Assembly: GCA_025057635.1 (NCBI GenBank) | Contig: JANXBD010000011.1 | Location: 1 to 34,514, forward strand | Origin: Thermoflexus sp. | GTDB taxonomy: Bacteria > Chloroflexota > Anaerolineae > Thermoflexales > Thermoflexaceae | Length of the DNA: 34,514 nt | Direction: 5' to 3' | Shown here: piece after piece, positions 6,639 through 15,838 of the stretch | Position numbering within the stretch: the first letter of the stretch is position 1 | How the letters are laid out: each line of letters opens with the position of its first letter | Position numbers and translations under genes: made by a program | Notes under the pieces: generated by a model | The model's input: the letters and a program-made list of their open reading frames with translations, nothing else | Databases searched by the model: none | What the model was told of the DNA's origin: nothing

Positions 6639-8132
6639 ATGGAAAAACGTGCTGTTGCCACCGTACGACGAGCAGTTCGCGAAGCTGCCCGCCGCTTCCA
6701 GCTGTTTATGCCGGGGGAAACCGTCGTTGTCGGGGTCTCCGGAGGGCCGGATTCGTTGTGCCTGCTGGATGTGTTACAGGATCTGGCTCCGGAGTTCGGG
6801 ATCGCCCTCCACATGGCCCATCTCCACCACGGCCTGCGGGGGGCGGAGGCGGACGCAGACGCCGCCTTCGTGGCGGAGATCGCCTGGCAACGAGGGCTGC
6901 CCTACACGATCCAGCGGGAAGATGTGGGCGCGCTGGCCGCCCGTGAGGGCCTTTCCCAGGAGGAAGCCGCCCGCCAAGCCCGCTATACGTTCCTGGCGGA
7001 GGTCGCCGCCCGGTTGGGAAGCCATACCATCGCGGTGGCCCACCAGGCGGATGATCAGGTGGAAACCGTGCTGATGCATCTTTTACGAGGGAGTGGCCTG
7101 GCCGGATTGCGGGGGATGCGCCCCCGCATGCTCCTCACCGAATATCACGGCCTTCTGCGTCGGCCTCCGGAAGGGCTCTGGCTGGTGCGGCCGCTGTTGG
7201 GGGTGTGGCGGCGGGAGATCGAGGCCTACCTGCAAGCCAAAGGCCTAACCTCTCGCTTGGATCGATCGAACTTAGATCTCACGTTCTTTCGAAACCGGCT
7301 GCGCCATGAAGTTCTCCCCTTTCTGGAGCGTCTGAATCCGCGGCTGCGGGAAACCTGGTGGCGGATGGCCGAGGCCTTGGCGGCGGACTACGAATTCCTG
7401 GCGCAGACCCTCCGTCAGGTCTGGCCCACGGTGACCGTCCTCGAAGCGCCCGATCGCATCGTCTTCGACCTCGCCCGCTGGAGGGGCCTCCCGCTGAGCC
7501 TCCGGCGCATGGCGCTGCGGGAAGCCGCCTTCCGCCTGGCCCACCGCCTGCGGGATCTGCGCTTCGAACACGTAGAGGAAGCGATCCGGATGGCCGAGGA
7601 GGGGATGACGGGGGGAATGTTGACCTGGCCGGAAGACCTGCGGGTGGCGGTGGCCTATGGGAACCTCATCGTGGCCCGAGAAGGTGCCGTCTGGCCCGAC
7701 CCAGACCTTCCCCTATTGACCGTCCCCTTCTCCTTGCATCCCGGGGAGACCCTCTGGCCCGATGGCCAGTGGGCGGTGATCTGGGAGGAGATTTCCACGC
7801 GGGATGCCGCCCACCAGCTCGGGGATCCATGGATTCTTCACTTGGATCCCGAGCGCGCCGGTGCCCATCTGGCTTTCCGAACTCGCCGTCCAGGCGATCG
7901 CTTTCACCCGGCTGGGATGTCCGGCCCTGTTCGCCTGAAGACCTTCCTGATCAATCAGAAGATCCCGCGGGTTTGGCGCGATCGATGGCCACTACTGGTC
8001 AACGAACGGGATGAGATCCTGTGGGTGGCGGGTGTGCGACCAGCGGCTTCTATCCGCCCTGCATCTAACTCTCGTCGAGTGTGGCGGATCGCCATCCGAC
8101 GGATCACCGATGCTCGTCGGCCTGCCGAGTAG
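6639..8132 (+). CDS. tilS: tRNA(Ile)-lysidine synthetase
   Basis: A 497-residue TilS. This enzyme uses ATP to join lysine to C34 of the CAU anticodon of a minor tRNA-Ile, letting it read AUA codons. The N-terminal N-type ATP pyrophosphatase domain shows the PP-loop SGGPDS (34-39), then HLHHGLRG and the VAHQADDQVETVLMHLLRGSG segment that binds ATP and lysine. The substrate-binding and C-terminal domains follow; the last 80 residues contain FRTRRPGDRFHPAGM and LKTFLINQKIPR, diagnostic of TilS_C. The start at the MEKR methionine is inferred from the domain; its ribosome binding site is weak. It lies about 120 bases after the hydrolase gene, possibly co-transcribed. It is expected to be essential. 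Confidence 0.95.
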   Translation: MEKRAVATVRRAVREAARRFQLFMPGETVVVGVSGGPDSLCLLDVLQDLAPEFGIALHMAHLHHGLRGAEADADAAFVAEIAWQRGLPYTIQREDVGALAAREGLSQEEAARQARYTFLAEVAARLGSHTIAVAHQADDQVETVLMHLLRGSGLAGLRGMRPRMLLTEYHGLLRRPPEGLWLVRPLLGVWRREIEAYLQAKGLTSRLDRSNLDLTFFRNRLRHEVLPFLERLNPRLRETWWRMAEALAADYEFLAQTLRQVWPTVTVLEAPDRIVFDLARWRGLPLSLRRMALREAAFRLAHRLRDLRFEHVEEAIRMAEEGMTGGMLTWPEDLRVAVAYGNLIVAREGAVWPDPDLPLLTVPFSLHPGETLWPDGQWAVIWEEISTRDAAHQLGDPWILHLDPERAGAHLAFRTRRPGDRFHPAGMSGPVRLKTFLINQKIPRVWRDRWPLLVNERDEILWVAGVRPAASIRPASNSRRVWRIAIRRITDARRPAE

Positions 8133-8892
8133 TTCAAATAATGTCAAGCTCAAGCCACAATATCATAATCCCTCCTTAGCCCAAACCTCACGAGCATCTT
8201 CGCCGCTTAGCCGATTGCTGATCCAGCTCTGGATGGCTCCGCGATCTGTGCTCTTGCAGACCCCGTCTCCATATGTCCCCACATACAAAGCATTTGGGTT
8301 ATTCCGATCGATTGTCAGAGCAGCCATTCGCCCGCCCTCCGGCTCCGGGAAGGTTCAAGTGCCGACGCTTGGTGGATCCGAACCTCCAAGCATAAGCTCA
8401 GGTGACAAAGGGGAAGTGATTTCACGGGGAAGACGCAGTGCCGATTCTTAGGGCTATAATCTCACGCTCGAAAAGTGATCCCTGTCCATGAAAGGGTGGA
8501 GTGCTGGATCAGCGGCGAATTTCCCGTCTGAGGCTCGGGCAGTGTCTCAGCGACCCTAGCGATGATCCGAGCTTCCAGCTTCTTGGCATTTCATTAAGAA
8601 TTTAGCGAGAAAGACCCAGAGCCCCTGATATAATGCATGTTGAGTTGAGTAGAATTACCAAGCGCAATTCCTCGTTGTAACCCCACGCAACCGATTTGTG
8701 TCTGAGTCGTGATCGAGACCTTTCTCTCTGGCTGTATGCGGTATGAGCGTATGGTGGAGAAAGTCCAAAGTAGATTATTCAAGGCTGGGAAAAAGATCCT
8801 GAGTGTTATCCAGCTTGCAAGATTCTTTACCAAACAGGTATACGGAATAACTAGCTAATCGGAAAGCAAGAAATACTGAGATAGGGGGAAGC
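8133..8892. other. 760-base gap upstream of hisG
   Basis: This stretch has no intact gene. Its left part carries an Asp-box gene fragment on the minus strand (listed separately). The middle (8460-8600) is open on the minus strand for about 40 codons, ending at a TGA, without a recognisable product; it could be part of the same dead gene. TATAAT occurs at 8455-8460 and 8629-8634 without a matching -35 at 16-18 bases. No T-box, attenuator peptide with His runs, or tRNA was found before hisG. Confidence 0.5.
8163..8354 (-). pseudogene. Asp-box (BNR repeat) protein fragment
   Basis: Read on the minus strand, this 63-codon open stretch begins just after an in-frame TGA and contains PEPEGGRMAALTIDR, then NNPNALYVGTYGDGV and CKSTDRGA, and stops at 8163. 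That is the classic repeat unit of Asp-box/BNR beta-propeller proteins (usual form L.IDP.NPN.LY.GT.GDGVFKSTDGGATW). Key positions are changed: the usual Asp-Gly-Gly is Asp-Arg-Gly and the following Thr-Trp is lost. One repeat cannot fold alone, there is no ribosome binding site, and no other repeats flank it. I read it as the relic of a larger secreted propeller gene. Confidence 0.65.
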
Positions 8893-9957
8893 TTGTCCGC
8901 CCTCAACCCTTCGCGCTCAACAGGAAGAGATTCCGGGGAGATCCGATTGGCTTTGCCCAGCAAAGGGCGTCTCGAGGAACCGACCCTTGCCTTCCTCTCG
9001 GCCTGCGGCCTAGCGGTGGAGAAGGCCAATCCCCGGCAGTATGTCGCCCGCATCCCCGCGTTGCCCGGGGTCACCGTGCTCTTCCAGCGGGCTGGAGATA
9101 TCCCCCTAAGTGTGCGCGACGGTGGGGTGGATTTCGGCATCACGGGCTACGATGTAGTCATGGAGCGCTTAGACCATGACCCCCAGGTGTTGATCCTGCA
9201 CGAGGCCCTCAACTATGGCCACTGTGATCTCGTCCTAGCGGTTCCCGAAGCTTGGCCCATCGAGACCGTGGACGAGCTGGCTGCCCTCGCTCAATCCCGT
9301 GCTCGAGAAGGACACCCGCTTCGGATCGCCACCCGCTTCACGAACCTGGTGAGCCGCTTCCTGCGGGAACACGGAATCTTGGAATTCCACCTGGTGGTCT
9401 CCGAGGGCACCCTGGAGGTGGCCCCTAGCATCGGTTATGCGGATCTCATTGCCGATCTGACCACCACCGGCACGACCTTGCGTGACAACCGTCTCAAGCC
9501 GTTGCGGGACGGTAGGATCCTCCGTGCTCAAGCCTGTTTGATCGCCAACCGCGAGGCGCTGACCGCCCGCCCTGGAGTTCTGGAGGTGGCTCGCCAGCTG
9601 GTGGAGTTCTTCGAGGCCCATCTTCGTGCGGAGGGCCACTATATGCTCTTCGCCAATATGCGAGGGGAATCGGCAGAGGCCCTTGCCCACCGCCTCTTCA
9701 CGCAGACCGATCTGGGCGGCCTCCAGGGGCCCACCATCTCCCGCGTCTACGTCCGCGAGGAGGATCCCGGATGGTTCGCGATCCACATCATCGTGCGGAA
9801 GGATCGCCTGAACGAAGCGATCCGGCAGCTGCGGACCATCGGGGGCAGCGGCGTGGTGGTCGCCCCGGTGACCTATATCTTCGAGGAAGAGCCCCCTCGA
9901 TGGCAACGGGTGCTGGAGCAGCTGAAGCGATCCCCCGACCGCCCCGATCGCGCTTGA
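8893..9957 (+). CDS. hisG: ATP phosphoribosyltransferase
   Basis: HisG catalyses the first step of histidine synthesis, joining PRPP to ATP. The 354-residue protein is the long form: a periplasmic-binding-protein-like catalytic core starting at LALPSKGRL (19-27), the PRPP loop DLTTTGTTLRDNRLKPL near residue 195, and a C-terminal extension from about residue 265 that matches the HisG_C (ACT-like) domain, where histidine feedback acts in the long form. The start is TTG at 8893, with GGGGGA three bases upstream; it adds about 15 residues before the usual start, and no better start exists. hisC follows after 56 bases. The other his genes are not in the window. Confidence 0.92.
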   Translation: MSALNPSRSTGRDSGEIRLALPSKGRLEEPTLAFLSACGLAVEKANPRQYVARIPALPGVTVLFQRAGDIPLSVRDGGVDFGITGYDVVMERLDHDPQVLILHEALNYGHCDLVLAVPEAWPIETVDELAALAQSRAREGHPLRIATRFTNLVSRFLREHGILEFHLVVSEGTLEVAPSIGYADLIADLTTTGTTLRDNRLKPLRDGRILRAQACLIANREALTARPGVLEVARQLVEFFEAHLRAEGHYMLFANMRGESAEALAHRLFTQTDLGGLQGPTISRVYVREEDPGWFAIHIIVRKDRLNEAIRQLRTIGGSGVVVAPVTYIFEEEPPRWQRVLEQLKRSPDRPDRA

Positions 9958-10013
9958 GGGCGGCGAAGTCCGTCAGCGGCAGTTTTCCCAATCCTCACCC
10001 GGGAGGCATCTCC

Positions 10014-11117
10014 GTGATCGAACGCTGGCTACGCCCGGACCTTCGAGAGCAGTTGACCTACAGCATGGCGGTCTCGCCGGAGGAGCTGGCGGCAGCTTAC
10101 GGGGTATCCCCAGATCGTCTGATCCGGCTTCATGCGAACGAGAACGCTTATGGTCCCTCCCTGCGGGTATCGGCTGCCCTGGCCCATGGGATCTGGCATC
10201 AGTATCCAGACCCACAGGGAAGGGCACTGCGCAAAGCGTTGGCGGAATATACCGGATTCGGCCCAGAGTGGATCGCCCTGGGCAATGGCGCGGATGACGT
10301 GATCGATCTCCTAGCTCGCCTCTTAGTCGGGCCCGGACGCGCCGCCCTGATCGTGGAGCCCACCTTCGAAATGTATGCCCTCTCAGTCCGCTGGCACGGG
10401 GGGGAGGTCCTTACCCTTCACCGGGATGAGGCCTTCGGCATCCCGCAGACGGCGCTCCTGGAAGCTATCCGCCGCCATCGTCCGGCCGCCGTCTTCCTGG
10501 CCTCCCCCAACAACCCGGACGGCCGCCTGCTCCCGGAGGAGACCCTCGGGGATCTGCTCGCAGAGGACGTGATGGTGATCGTGGACGAGGCCTACTTCGA
10601 GTTCGCTGGTCACACCTTCGCTCCCTGGCTTCCCCAACATCCCAACCTAGTCATTGTGCGGACTTTCAGCAAGTGGGCGGGGCTGGCGGCCCTCCGCATG
10701 GGTTACGCCCTGATGCACCCCGACTTAGTCCGAGCTTACGATGCGGTGCGGCCGCCGTTCAACGTGAACCTGGCCGCTCAACAGGCGGCCCTTGCTTCTC
10801 TCGAGGATCGGAGCTATCTCCTAGCCAACGTCGCGCGGCTGGTAGCGGAGCGGGAGCGGCTTTGTCAGGCTCTGCAACAATTTTCTTTCCTTCAGCCTCT
10901 CCCCAGCCACACGAACTTTCTCCTGTGTCGGGTGATTGGCTGGGATGCTCATTCGCTCTGGGAAGCCCTTCTGCGACGTGGGATCCTGATTCGTCGTTAC
11001 CCCGCGCCGCCCCTGCGGGATTACCTTCGGATCTCCGTTGGGCGGCCAGAGCACACTGAGGCCCTGTTGGCTGCCCTGACCGAGATCGCTCAGGAGGTTC
11101 CCGATGGCGCCTCGTGA
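10014..11117 (+). CDS. hisC: Histidinol-phosphate aminotransferase
   Basis: A 367-residue PLP-dependent fold type I aminotransferase. It turns imidazole-acetol phosphate into histidinol phosphate with glutamate as amino donor. Markers are the N-terminal [12 protein letters not shown] (38-49), the NGADD turn that holds PLP phosphate (101-105), ASPNNPDG (173-180), DEAYFEF (201-207) and the Schiff-base lysine in RTFSK (Lys220) followed by the arginine of GLAALRMGY. The start is GTG at 10014 with GGGAGG seven bases upstream; the frame is open upstream through the hisG end, but that part has no similarity. Its last 14 bases overlap hisB, suggesting translational coupling. Confidence 0.93.
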   Translation: MIERWLRPDLREQLTYSMAVSPEELAAAYGVSPDRLIRLHANENAYGPSLRVSAALAHGIWHQYPDPQGRALRKALAEYTGFGPEWIALGNGADDVIDLLARLLVGPGRAALIVEPTFEMYALSVRWHGGEVLTLHRDEAFGIPQTALLEAIRRHRPAAVFLASPNNPDGRLLPEETLGDLLAEDVMVIVDEAYFEFAGHTFAPWLPQHPNLVIVRTFSKWAGLAALRMGYALMHPDLVRAYDAVRPPFNVNLAAQQAALASLEDRSYLLANVARLVAERERLCQALQQFSFLQPLPSHTNFLLCRVIGWDAHSLWEALLRRGILIRRYPAPPLRDYLRISVGRPEHTEALLAALTEIAQEVPDGAS

Positions 11118-11700
11118 AGCCCGGTGCCACCGACGCACTGCGGAAACCGAGGTTGAGATCTTCCTACGGCTGGACGGGCAAGGGAGGGCGCGGGTGGAAA
11201 CCGGACTCGGCTTCTTAGACCATCTGTTGCACCACCTGGCGTTCCATGGGCTCTTCGATCTGGAAGTGCGGGCCCGCGGGGATCTGCACATCGACCCCCA
11301 CCATACCACAGAGGATGTCGCCATCGTGCTGGGGCAGGCTCTGGATGAGGCGCTGGGGGATCGCCGGGGGATCGTGCGGATGGGACACGCGTGGGTGCCG
11401 ATGGACGAGGCCATGGCCTTTGTGGCCGTGGATCTATCCGGGCGGCCCTACGCAGTGCTAGACCTGGCCTTCAGCGGTCCGGCCGTCGGCGCGCTGCCCA
11501 CGTCCCTGATCCCGCATTTTCTGGAAACCCTAGCGTTTCATGCCCGGATGAACCTGCACGCCCGGCTGCTATATGGGCGGGACGATCACCATCGGGCGGA
11601 GGCGCTCTTCAAAGCGCTGGGCCGGGCCTTGGACATGGCCGTGCGCTTAGATCCCCGCCGACAGGACATCCCCTCGACAAAAGGCACCCTCGGGCCGTAG
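11104..11700 (+). CDS. hisB: Imidazoleglycerol-phosphate dehydratase
   Basis: A 198-residue monofunctional HisB, the usual length of the dehydratase alone. It converts imidazole glycerol phosphate to imidazole acetol phosphate, the HisC substrate. Both Mn-binding signatures are present: [14 protein letters not shown] (64-77) and [17 protein letters not shown] near the C-terminus, plus the early [13 protein letters not shown] (37-49). ATG at 11104 lies inside the 3' end of hisC, a 14-base overlap. The N-terminal [10 protein letters not shown] matches the family start well. Together hisG-hisC-hisB form one plus-strand operon ended by a probable hairpin just after the stop codon. Confidence 0.95.
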   Translation: MAPREARCHRRTAETEVEIFLRLDGQGRARVETGLGFLDHLLHHLAFHGLFDLEVRARGDLHIDPHHTTEDVAIVLGQALDEALGDRRGIVRMGHAWVPMDEAMAFVAVDLSGRPYAVLDLAFSGPAVGALPTSLIPHFLETLAFHARMNLHARLLYGRDDHHRAEALFKALGRALDMAVRLDPRRQDIPSTKGTLGP

Positions 11701-11734
11701 CCAGATAGAGCTAGGCAACCAGACTCTTATCTGG
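11701..11734 (+). terminator. Hairpin just after hisB
   Basis: CCAGATAGAG (11701-11710) pairs with CTCTTATCTGG (11724-11734), ten pairs with one bulged T. It starts at the first base after the hisB stop codon. The T-run is absent, so it may protect the 3' end or need Rho. Confidence 0.45.
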
Positions 11735-11864
11735 ATCTATTGAATGCCAGTGAGGTTTCCACTCAGCTAAGTCGATTCGAGGCTCGAGATGCTCAGGGCA
11801 AGGGGAAATCGGTGAGGACTCGCCGGTGCCAGGCTCGCTTATTCCAATACTGGAGGACTTTAGA

Positions 11865-12281
11865 ATGACACAACGTGTTGTCCCAGATTACGTGCTCATC
11901 TTTGATGGGGGAAGTCTAGGCAATCCGGGCCCCGGTTATGGATCTTATATTATCCGAACCCGGGATGGGCGAGAGGACCGACGCCGATTGGATTTTAAGG
12001 AAGAAATGACCAATAACGAAGCGGAATATCGGATATTGATCGCTGCTCTGGAGGATCTAATCCATCGAATTCAGAGAGCGGGGAAAGATCCATCAGCCTT
12101 CACCCTGGAGATTCGAGGAGACAGCCAACTGGTTATATCCCAGCTCGAGGGCACCTTCCGGGTTCGCGCTCCTCATCTGCGCGCTCTTTGGGAAGCCGCC
12201 CGTGAGCGCCTGAACCGGTTTCGAGAGGTCTATCTGGTCTGGCAGCCTCGAATGACCTCAGCCTCGGAATTGGGGCACTAA
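11865..12281 (+). CDS. RNase HI-like nuclease
   Basis: A 138-residue RNase H-fold protein that would cut RNA in RNA-DNA hybrids. The core motifs are in order: FDGGSLGNPGPG with catalytic Asp14, MTNNEAEY with Glu54, and RGDSQLV with Asp86. The usual fourth acidic residue in an N..AD.LA motif is missing; instead the protein ends RMTSASELGH, where Glu135 or His138 may take its place. This short tail resembles RNase HI-like proteins of other deep-branching bacteria, more than the classical 155-residue RnhA. The ATG at 11865 has GGAGG eight bases upstream. It is about 160 bases after hisB, beyond a probable terminator, and converges on ftsZ. Confidence 0.85.
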   Translation: MTQRVVPDYVLIFDGGSLGNPGPGYGSYIIRTRDGREDRRRLDFKEEMTNNEAEYRILIAALEDLIHRIQRAGKDPSAFTLEIRGDSQLVISQLEGTFRVRAPHLRALWEAARERLNRFREVYLVWQPRMTSASELGH

Positions 12282-12327
12282 ACTGTGTTGATCCCCCTTT
12301 GGGAAAGCCGCACAGCACACCACCTGA

Positions 12328-12354
12328 GGGACGAGCAGCGAAACTACTCGTCCC
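12328..12354. terminator. Hairpin between RNase H gene and ftsZ
   Basis: GGGACGAG (12328-12335) pairs perfectly with CTCGTCCC (12347-12354) across an 11-base loop, followed by a pyrimidine-rich CTTCTCCC. It lies between two convergent genes and may end transcripts from both sides. Confidence 0.5.
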
Positions 12355-12435
12355 CTTCTCCCAGATTTAGGATGGGAGCGGAGCGGGCTCTTCTCTTAAG
12401 AGATCCATCGAGGGATTTGAGGAAGGCCGTAGAAC

Positions 12436-13542
12436 CTATCCTCGCCGTCGCAGGAAAGCTGGGATATCCAGGTCACCCTCGCTAAAGCTGCGCTCGGAAG
12501 GAATCGGGCGCCGAAGTTCCTCATGTCGATAGGCGCTGGAGTCGGATCGGGCAGGCATAGCTCCCGAAGCAGGACGGCGAGCAGGGATGGAGGGACGCTC
12601 GAATCCGGTCGCAATCACAGTAATCCGCACTCGATCTCGCATCGCTTCATCGATGACCGCGCCGAAGATGATGTTGGCCTCCGGGTGAGCCGCCTGACGA
12701 ATGATCTCCGCTGCCTGATGAACCTCGTGGAGCGTGAGATCAGATCCACCTGTGACGTTGAACAGGATCCCTCGCGCCCCATCGATGGTGACCTCTAACA
12801 GCCGGCTGGAGATGGCCTGCTGAGCCGCCTCCACCGCCCGGTTCTCCCCAGAAGCCTCCCCGATGGCCATTAGGGCCGCGCCGCCCTCGGCCATAATGGC
12901 GCGCACATCGGCGAAATCCAGGTTGATCAGACCAGGGACCGTGATCAGCTCGCTGATCCCCTGGATGCCCTGGCGGAGCACCTCATCGGCCATCCGGAAG
13001 GCCTGCACCAGAGTCACCTTTTTATCGGTGATCTCCAGCAAGCGATCGTTAGGGATCACGATGAGGGTATCCACGTTCTCCTTGAGACGGGCGATCCCCT
13101 CTTCAGCCGCCTTGGCTCGTCGCGGCCCCTCGAAAGAGAAGGGTCGGGTGACCACCCCGATCGTGAGAGCTCCCACCTCTCGAGCGATCCGGGCGATTAC
13201 TGGACTGGCACCCGTTCCGGTTCCGCCCCCCATGCCCGCCGTGATGAACACCATATCGGAACCCCGGAGGGCCTCATAGATCAGATCCGCCGATTCCTCG
13301 GCGGCCTTATGGCCGATCTCCGGGTTCCCTCCCGCGCCCAGCCCGCGGGTGATCTTCTCCCCGATGTGGATCCGGCGATCGGCCTTGGCCAGGGAGAGGG
13401 CCTGCACATCGGTGTTTACCGCGATGAACTCGACTCCCCGGAGTCCCTCTTCGATCATACGGTTCACCGCGTTGCTGCCTCCACCTCCTACACCCATTAC
13501 CCGGATTTTGGCTGGAGTCTGACCGATCGTTGTCGTATCCAT
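12436..13542 (-). CDS. ftsZ: Cell division GTPase FtsZ
   Basis: A 368-residue tubulin homologue that polymerises into the Z-ring at midcell. It shows [15 protein letters not shown] at the start of the GTPase domain, the tubulin signature GGGTGTG (105-111) and the T7 synergy loop NLDFADVR (207-214) that completes the active site of the next subunit. The linker after about residue 318 is short, and the conserved C-terminal peptide [12 protein letters not shown] (357-368) would bind FtsA and other partners. The ATG at 13542 has AGGAGG seven bases upstream. It is the last gene of the minus-strand dcw cluster, 147 bases after ftsA, and is separated from the his/RNase H genes by a terminator-like hairpin. 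Confidence 0.98.
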   Translation of the reverse strand: MDTTTIGQTPAKIRVMGVGGGGSNAVNRMIEEGLRGVEFIAVNTDVQALSLAKADRRIHIGEKITRGLGAGGNPEIGHKAAEESADLIYEALRGSDMVFITAGMGGGTGTGASPVIARIAREVGALTIGVVTRPFSFEGPRRAKAAEEGIARLKENVDTLIVIPNDRLLEITDKKVTLVQAFRMADEVLRQGIQGISELITVPGLINLDFADVRAIMAEGGAALMAIGEASGENRAVEAAQQAISSRLLEVTIDGARGILFNVTGGSDLTLHEVHQAAEIIRQAAHPEANIIFGAVIDEAMRDRVRITVIATGFERPSIPARRPASGAMPARSDSSAYRHEELRRPIPSERSFSEGDLDIPAFLRRRG

Positions 13543-13689
13543 CGTCCACCTCCTTTTATATAGGGTTCCTGATCAGCCTAAGCACGGTTAAGCATAAGCA
13601 AAACTTCAACAGGGAAGCTCGCCTCTTGAGACTGAGACAGTGTATGCTTCCCAAATCGGGATCGAATAGACCACGACCACATTCCATCG

Positions 13690-14916
13690 CTATCCAGGCA
13701 ACATCTCCCTAAAGATCCCGCGTAGGATCTTCCAGAGACGGTTCAACCATGAGTCCCTGGATGCAGAATAACCCAAGCTTGCATCCATCCGCAGGCCCCA
13801 GCGGAGCAGGCCGACCGCTGTCGCAAACATCGGCGAACGAAGCGTTTCCGCTAAGCCTCCCAGATCCCACGGCATGCCCACCCGGACTGGCATCCCGGTG
13901 ACCTCGCGGGCCACCTCTCGGATCCCGGACAGCATGGCGGTGCCCCCGCAGAGGACCAGCCCTGCTGGGAGCAGCCGTTCGTAGCCCGAGGCTCTTAAGT
14001 CCTTCAGGACTAATTGAAAGATCTCCTGGACCCGCGCCTCGATGATCTCGGCCATCTCTCGACGGGAGAAGGTCAGCACGCCGTTCTCCCCAAAACCCTG
14101 AACGGTGATCTGTTCTTCTGGCGCAACCGCCTGGGCCGCCGCATGCCCGTATTTGATCTTGAGCTCCTCCGCTACTGTCGCCGGGACGTGCAGGCCGTAG
14201 GCCAGATCATTCGTAATGTGTTGCCCTCCCACCGGGATCACCGCTGTGTGCGCGATGTTTCCCTCCACAAAGACGGCCAGATCCGTCGTCCCCGCCCCGA
14301 TATCCACCAGGGCAACCCCCATCTCTCGTTCCCCCTCTGTGATCACCGCCTCGGCTGAGGCCAACGGGGAGAGGACGAACTCTTCCACCGCGATCTGAGC
14401 CGCCTCAATGCACCGCCGCAGATTGGCCAGCGGGCCCACCTGAGCCGTCACAATGTGGACCTCTGCTTCCAGCCGGAAGCCATACATTCCCATCGGATCC
14501 CGAATCCCTTCCTGGCCATCGACGATGAAGGAGCGTGGGAGCACGTGGAGGATCTCGTGAGAATGGGGAATAGCGATGGTCCGGGCGTTTTCCACTGCGC
14601 GCTGCACATCCGCTGAGCTGATCCCCCGATTCCCCTGCATCACGGAGGCGGTACCCTTACTGTTCACCGAGGCCACGTAAGGCCCTGCAATCCCCACGAT
14701 GGCTCGGCGGATCTGGTAGCCGCTCGTGCGCTCCGCTTTCTCCACAGAAGCGGCAATCGCCTCGGTGGCCTCGGCGATATTCACCACCACGCCTCTTCGG
14801 ATCCCCCGAGCCGGAACGACCCCTACGCCCAGGATGCGAAGCATCCCAGCTTCATCGGCCTCGCCCACCAGCGTGCAGATCTTGCTGGTTCCGATATCCA
14901 TCGCGACCAGCGTCAT
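13690..14916 (-). CDS. ftsA: Cell division protein FtsA
   Basis: A 408-residue actin-like ATPase that tethers FtsZ to the membrane. Subdomain 1A begins LVAMDIGTSKICTLVGE (phosphate-1 loop, 3-19). The FtsA-specific 1C domain lies about residues 80-165. The phosphate-2 region is VDIGAGTTDLAVF (about 226-238) and the adenosine motif is LVLCGGTAMLSGI near residue 330. The final residues LNRLWKILRGIFREMLPG form an amphipathic helix, the membrane targeting sequence expected in FtsA. The gene lies between ftsQ and ftsZ, the normal dcw place, with a short gap on each side. The start ATG at 14916 has GAGGGTG about six bases upstream. Confidence 0.97.
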   Translation of the reverse strand: MTLVAMDIGTSKICTLVGEADEAGMLRILGVGVVPARGIRRGVVVNIAEATEAIAASVEKAERTSGYQIRRAIVGIAGPYVASVNSKGTASVMQGNRGISSADVQRAVENARTIAIPHSHEILHVLPRSFIVDGQEGIRDPMGMYGFRLEAEVHIVTAQVGPLANLRRCIEAAQIAVEEFVLSPLASAEAVITEGEREMGVALVDIGAGTTDLAVFVEGNIAHTAVIPVGGQHITNDLAYGLHVPATVAEELKIKYGHAAAQAVAPEEQITVQGFGENGVLTFSRREMAEIIEARVQEIFQLVLKDLRASGYERLLPAGLVLCGGTAMLSGIREVAREVTGMPVRVGMPWDLGGLAETLRSPMFATAVGLLRWGLRMDASLGYSASRDSWLNRLWKILRGIFREMLPG

Positions 14917-15025
14917 AGGTCACACCCTCTTATATCCCTCGGGAATCGAGCGGACGTGCTCGGCTAGTGGATGATCAGACTTTAAATGAATCCCTCCCTC
15001 TCCCTTACAGACCTACAGAGAAGGC

Positions 15026-15838
15026 TCAGGGGTTGACTGTTGAAGTCTTTTGGTGTTGAAAACCTACGGCGGGTGCTTCAGGGACCCGCAGATCAAGATA
15101 AGCAGGGCGATGACCATGCCCAGCGAGGAGCTCACGCAGCACCCGCCAGGCTGCAGCCCGCGTCGCCATCGACCCGAATTCTCCCAGCAACACGGGCCAG
15201 CCGTAGGGATCTACGAAGGAGAAGCCACGACCCGCCTCGTAGCGGAATGTCTGGATCTCCGGAAATGCCGCGCTCAGGTCCTGCATGCGCTCCCATAGCC
15301 AGGGATCCACCCGCTGGCCTGGCGCGAGGGGTGGCAGGCCATGCACTTCTAAGCGGCACCGGGCCTTCGCTGCATTCTCCTCCATCACCCGACCGTCCTC
15401 ATCCAGAAGCAATCGCAGGTCTCCGCTTAACCATTCCCATGAAGCCTCGCCTTCTACAACGAAAAGGGTGCAGAATGCCGGCCATCGACAGCGCACGGCT
15501 ACCTCCCTCAGGATGGGGAACCGATGACGAACGGCGGCGGCGGCTTCCTCAGGGTTTACCCAGAAGATATGCAACCCATCGATCCCGCTGGCTACCGCCA
15601 GCGCCTCTGGAGAAAGCGTGCGAGCACCTGCCACGTCCAGCCGGGTGTAGAAGGCATCATGAAGCAATACGATTCCCCCGAGGATCGCCCAGAGTAGGAA
15701 TAACCCTCCGGCCGCTATCCGGGATCCCGCCGGGCGGAGGGCCCAGATCGCTACCGCCATCCCAGTCGGGCTCACCGAGTAGAAGGTTCGCACTCGTCTT
15801 CTCGTGGCAGATCGTCGGTGTGATGAGGAGAAAGCCAT
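15026..15838 (-). CDS. ftsQ: Cell division protein FtsQ/DivIB
   Basis: A 270-residue bitopic membrane protein of the FtsQBL divisome complex. It has a basic cytoplasmic N-terminus, one TM span (about 41-60, IAAGGLFLLWAILGGIVLLH), then a POTRA domain (LDVAGARTLSPEALAVASGI, about 67-130) and a beta domain. Two cysteines (Cys118 and Cys123 region, RCRWPAFCTLF) in the outer domain are unusual and could form a disulfide. The start at 15838 has GAGGG six bases upstream and lies 67 bases inside the end of ddl. An alternative start at MAVAIW (15760) would remove much of the cytoplasmic tail. It is identified by POTRA pattern and position, since FtsQ is weakly conserved. Confidence 0.88.
   Translation of the reverse strand: MAFSSSHRRSATRRRVRTFYSVSPTGMAVAIWALRPAGSRIAAGGLFLLWAILGGIVLLHDAFYTRLDVAGARTLSPEALAVASGIDGLHIFWVNPEEAAAAVRHRFPILREVAVRCRWPAFCTLFVVEGEASWEWLSGDLRLLLDEDGRVMEENAAKARCRLEVHGLPPLAPGQRVDPWLWERMQDLSAAFPEIQTFRYEAGRGFSFVDPYGWPVLLGEFGSMATRAAAWRVLRELLAGHGHRPAYLDLRVPEAPAVGFQHQKTSTVNP

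Noticed and set aside
8460-8892. T-box or histidine attenuator before hisG
   Set aside because: No T-box consensus GGTGG-ACCGCG-like run, no His-rich leader peptide and no terminator pair were found.
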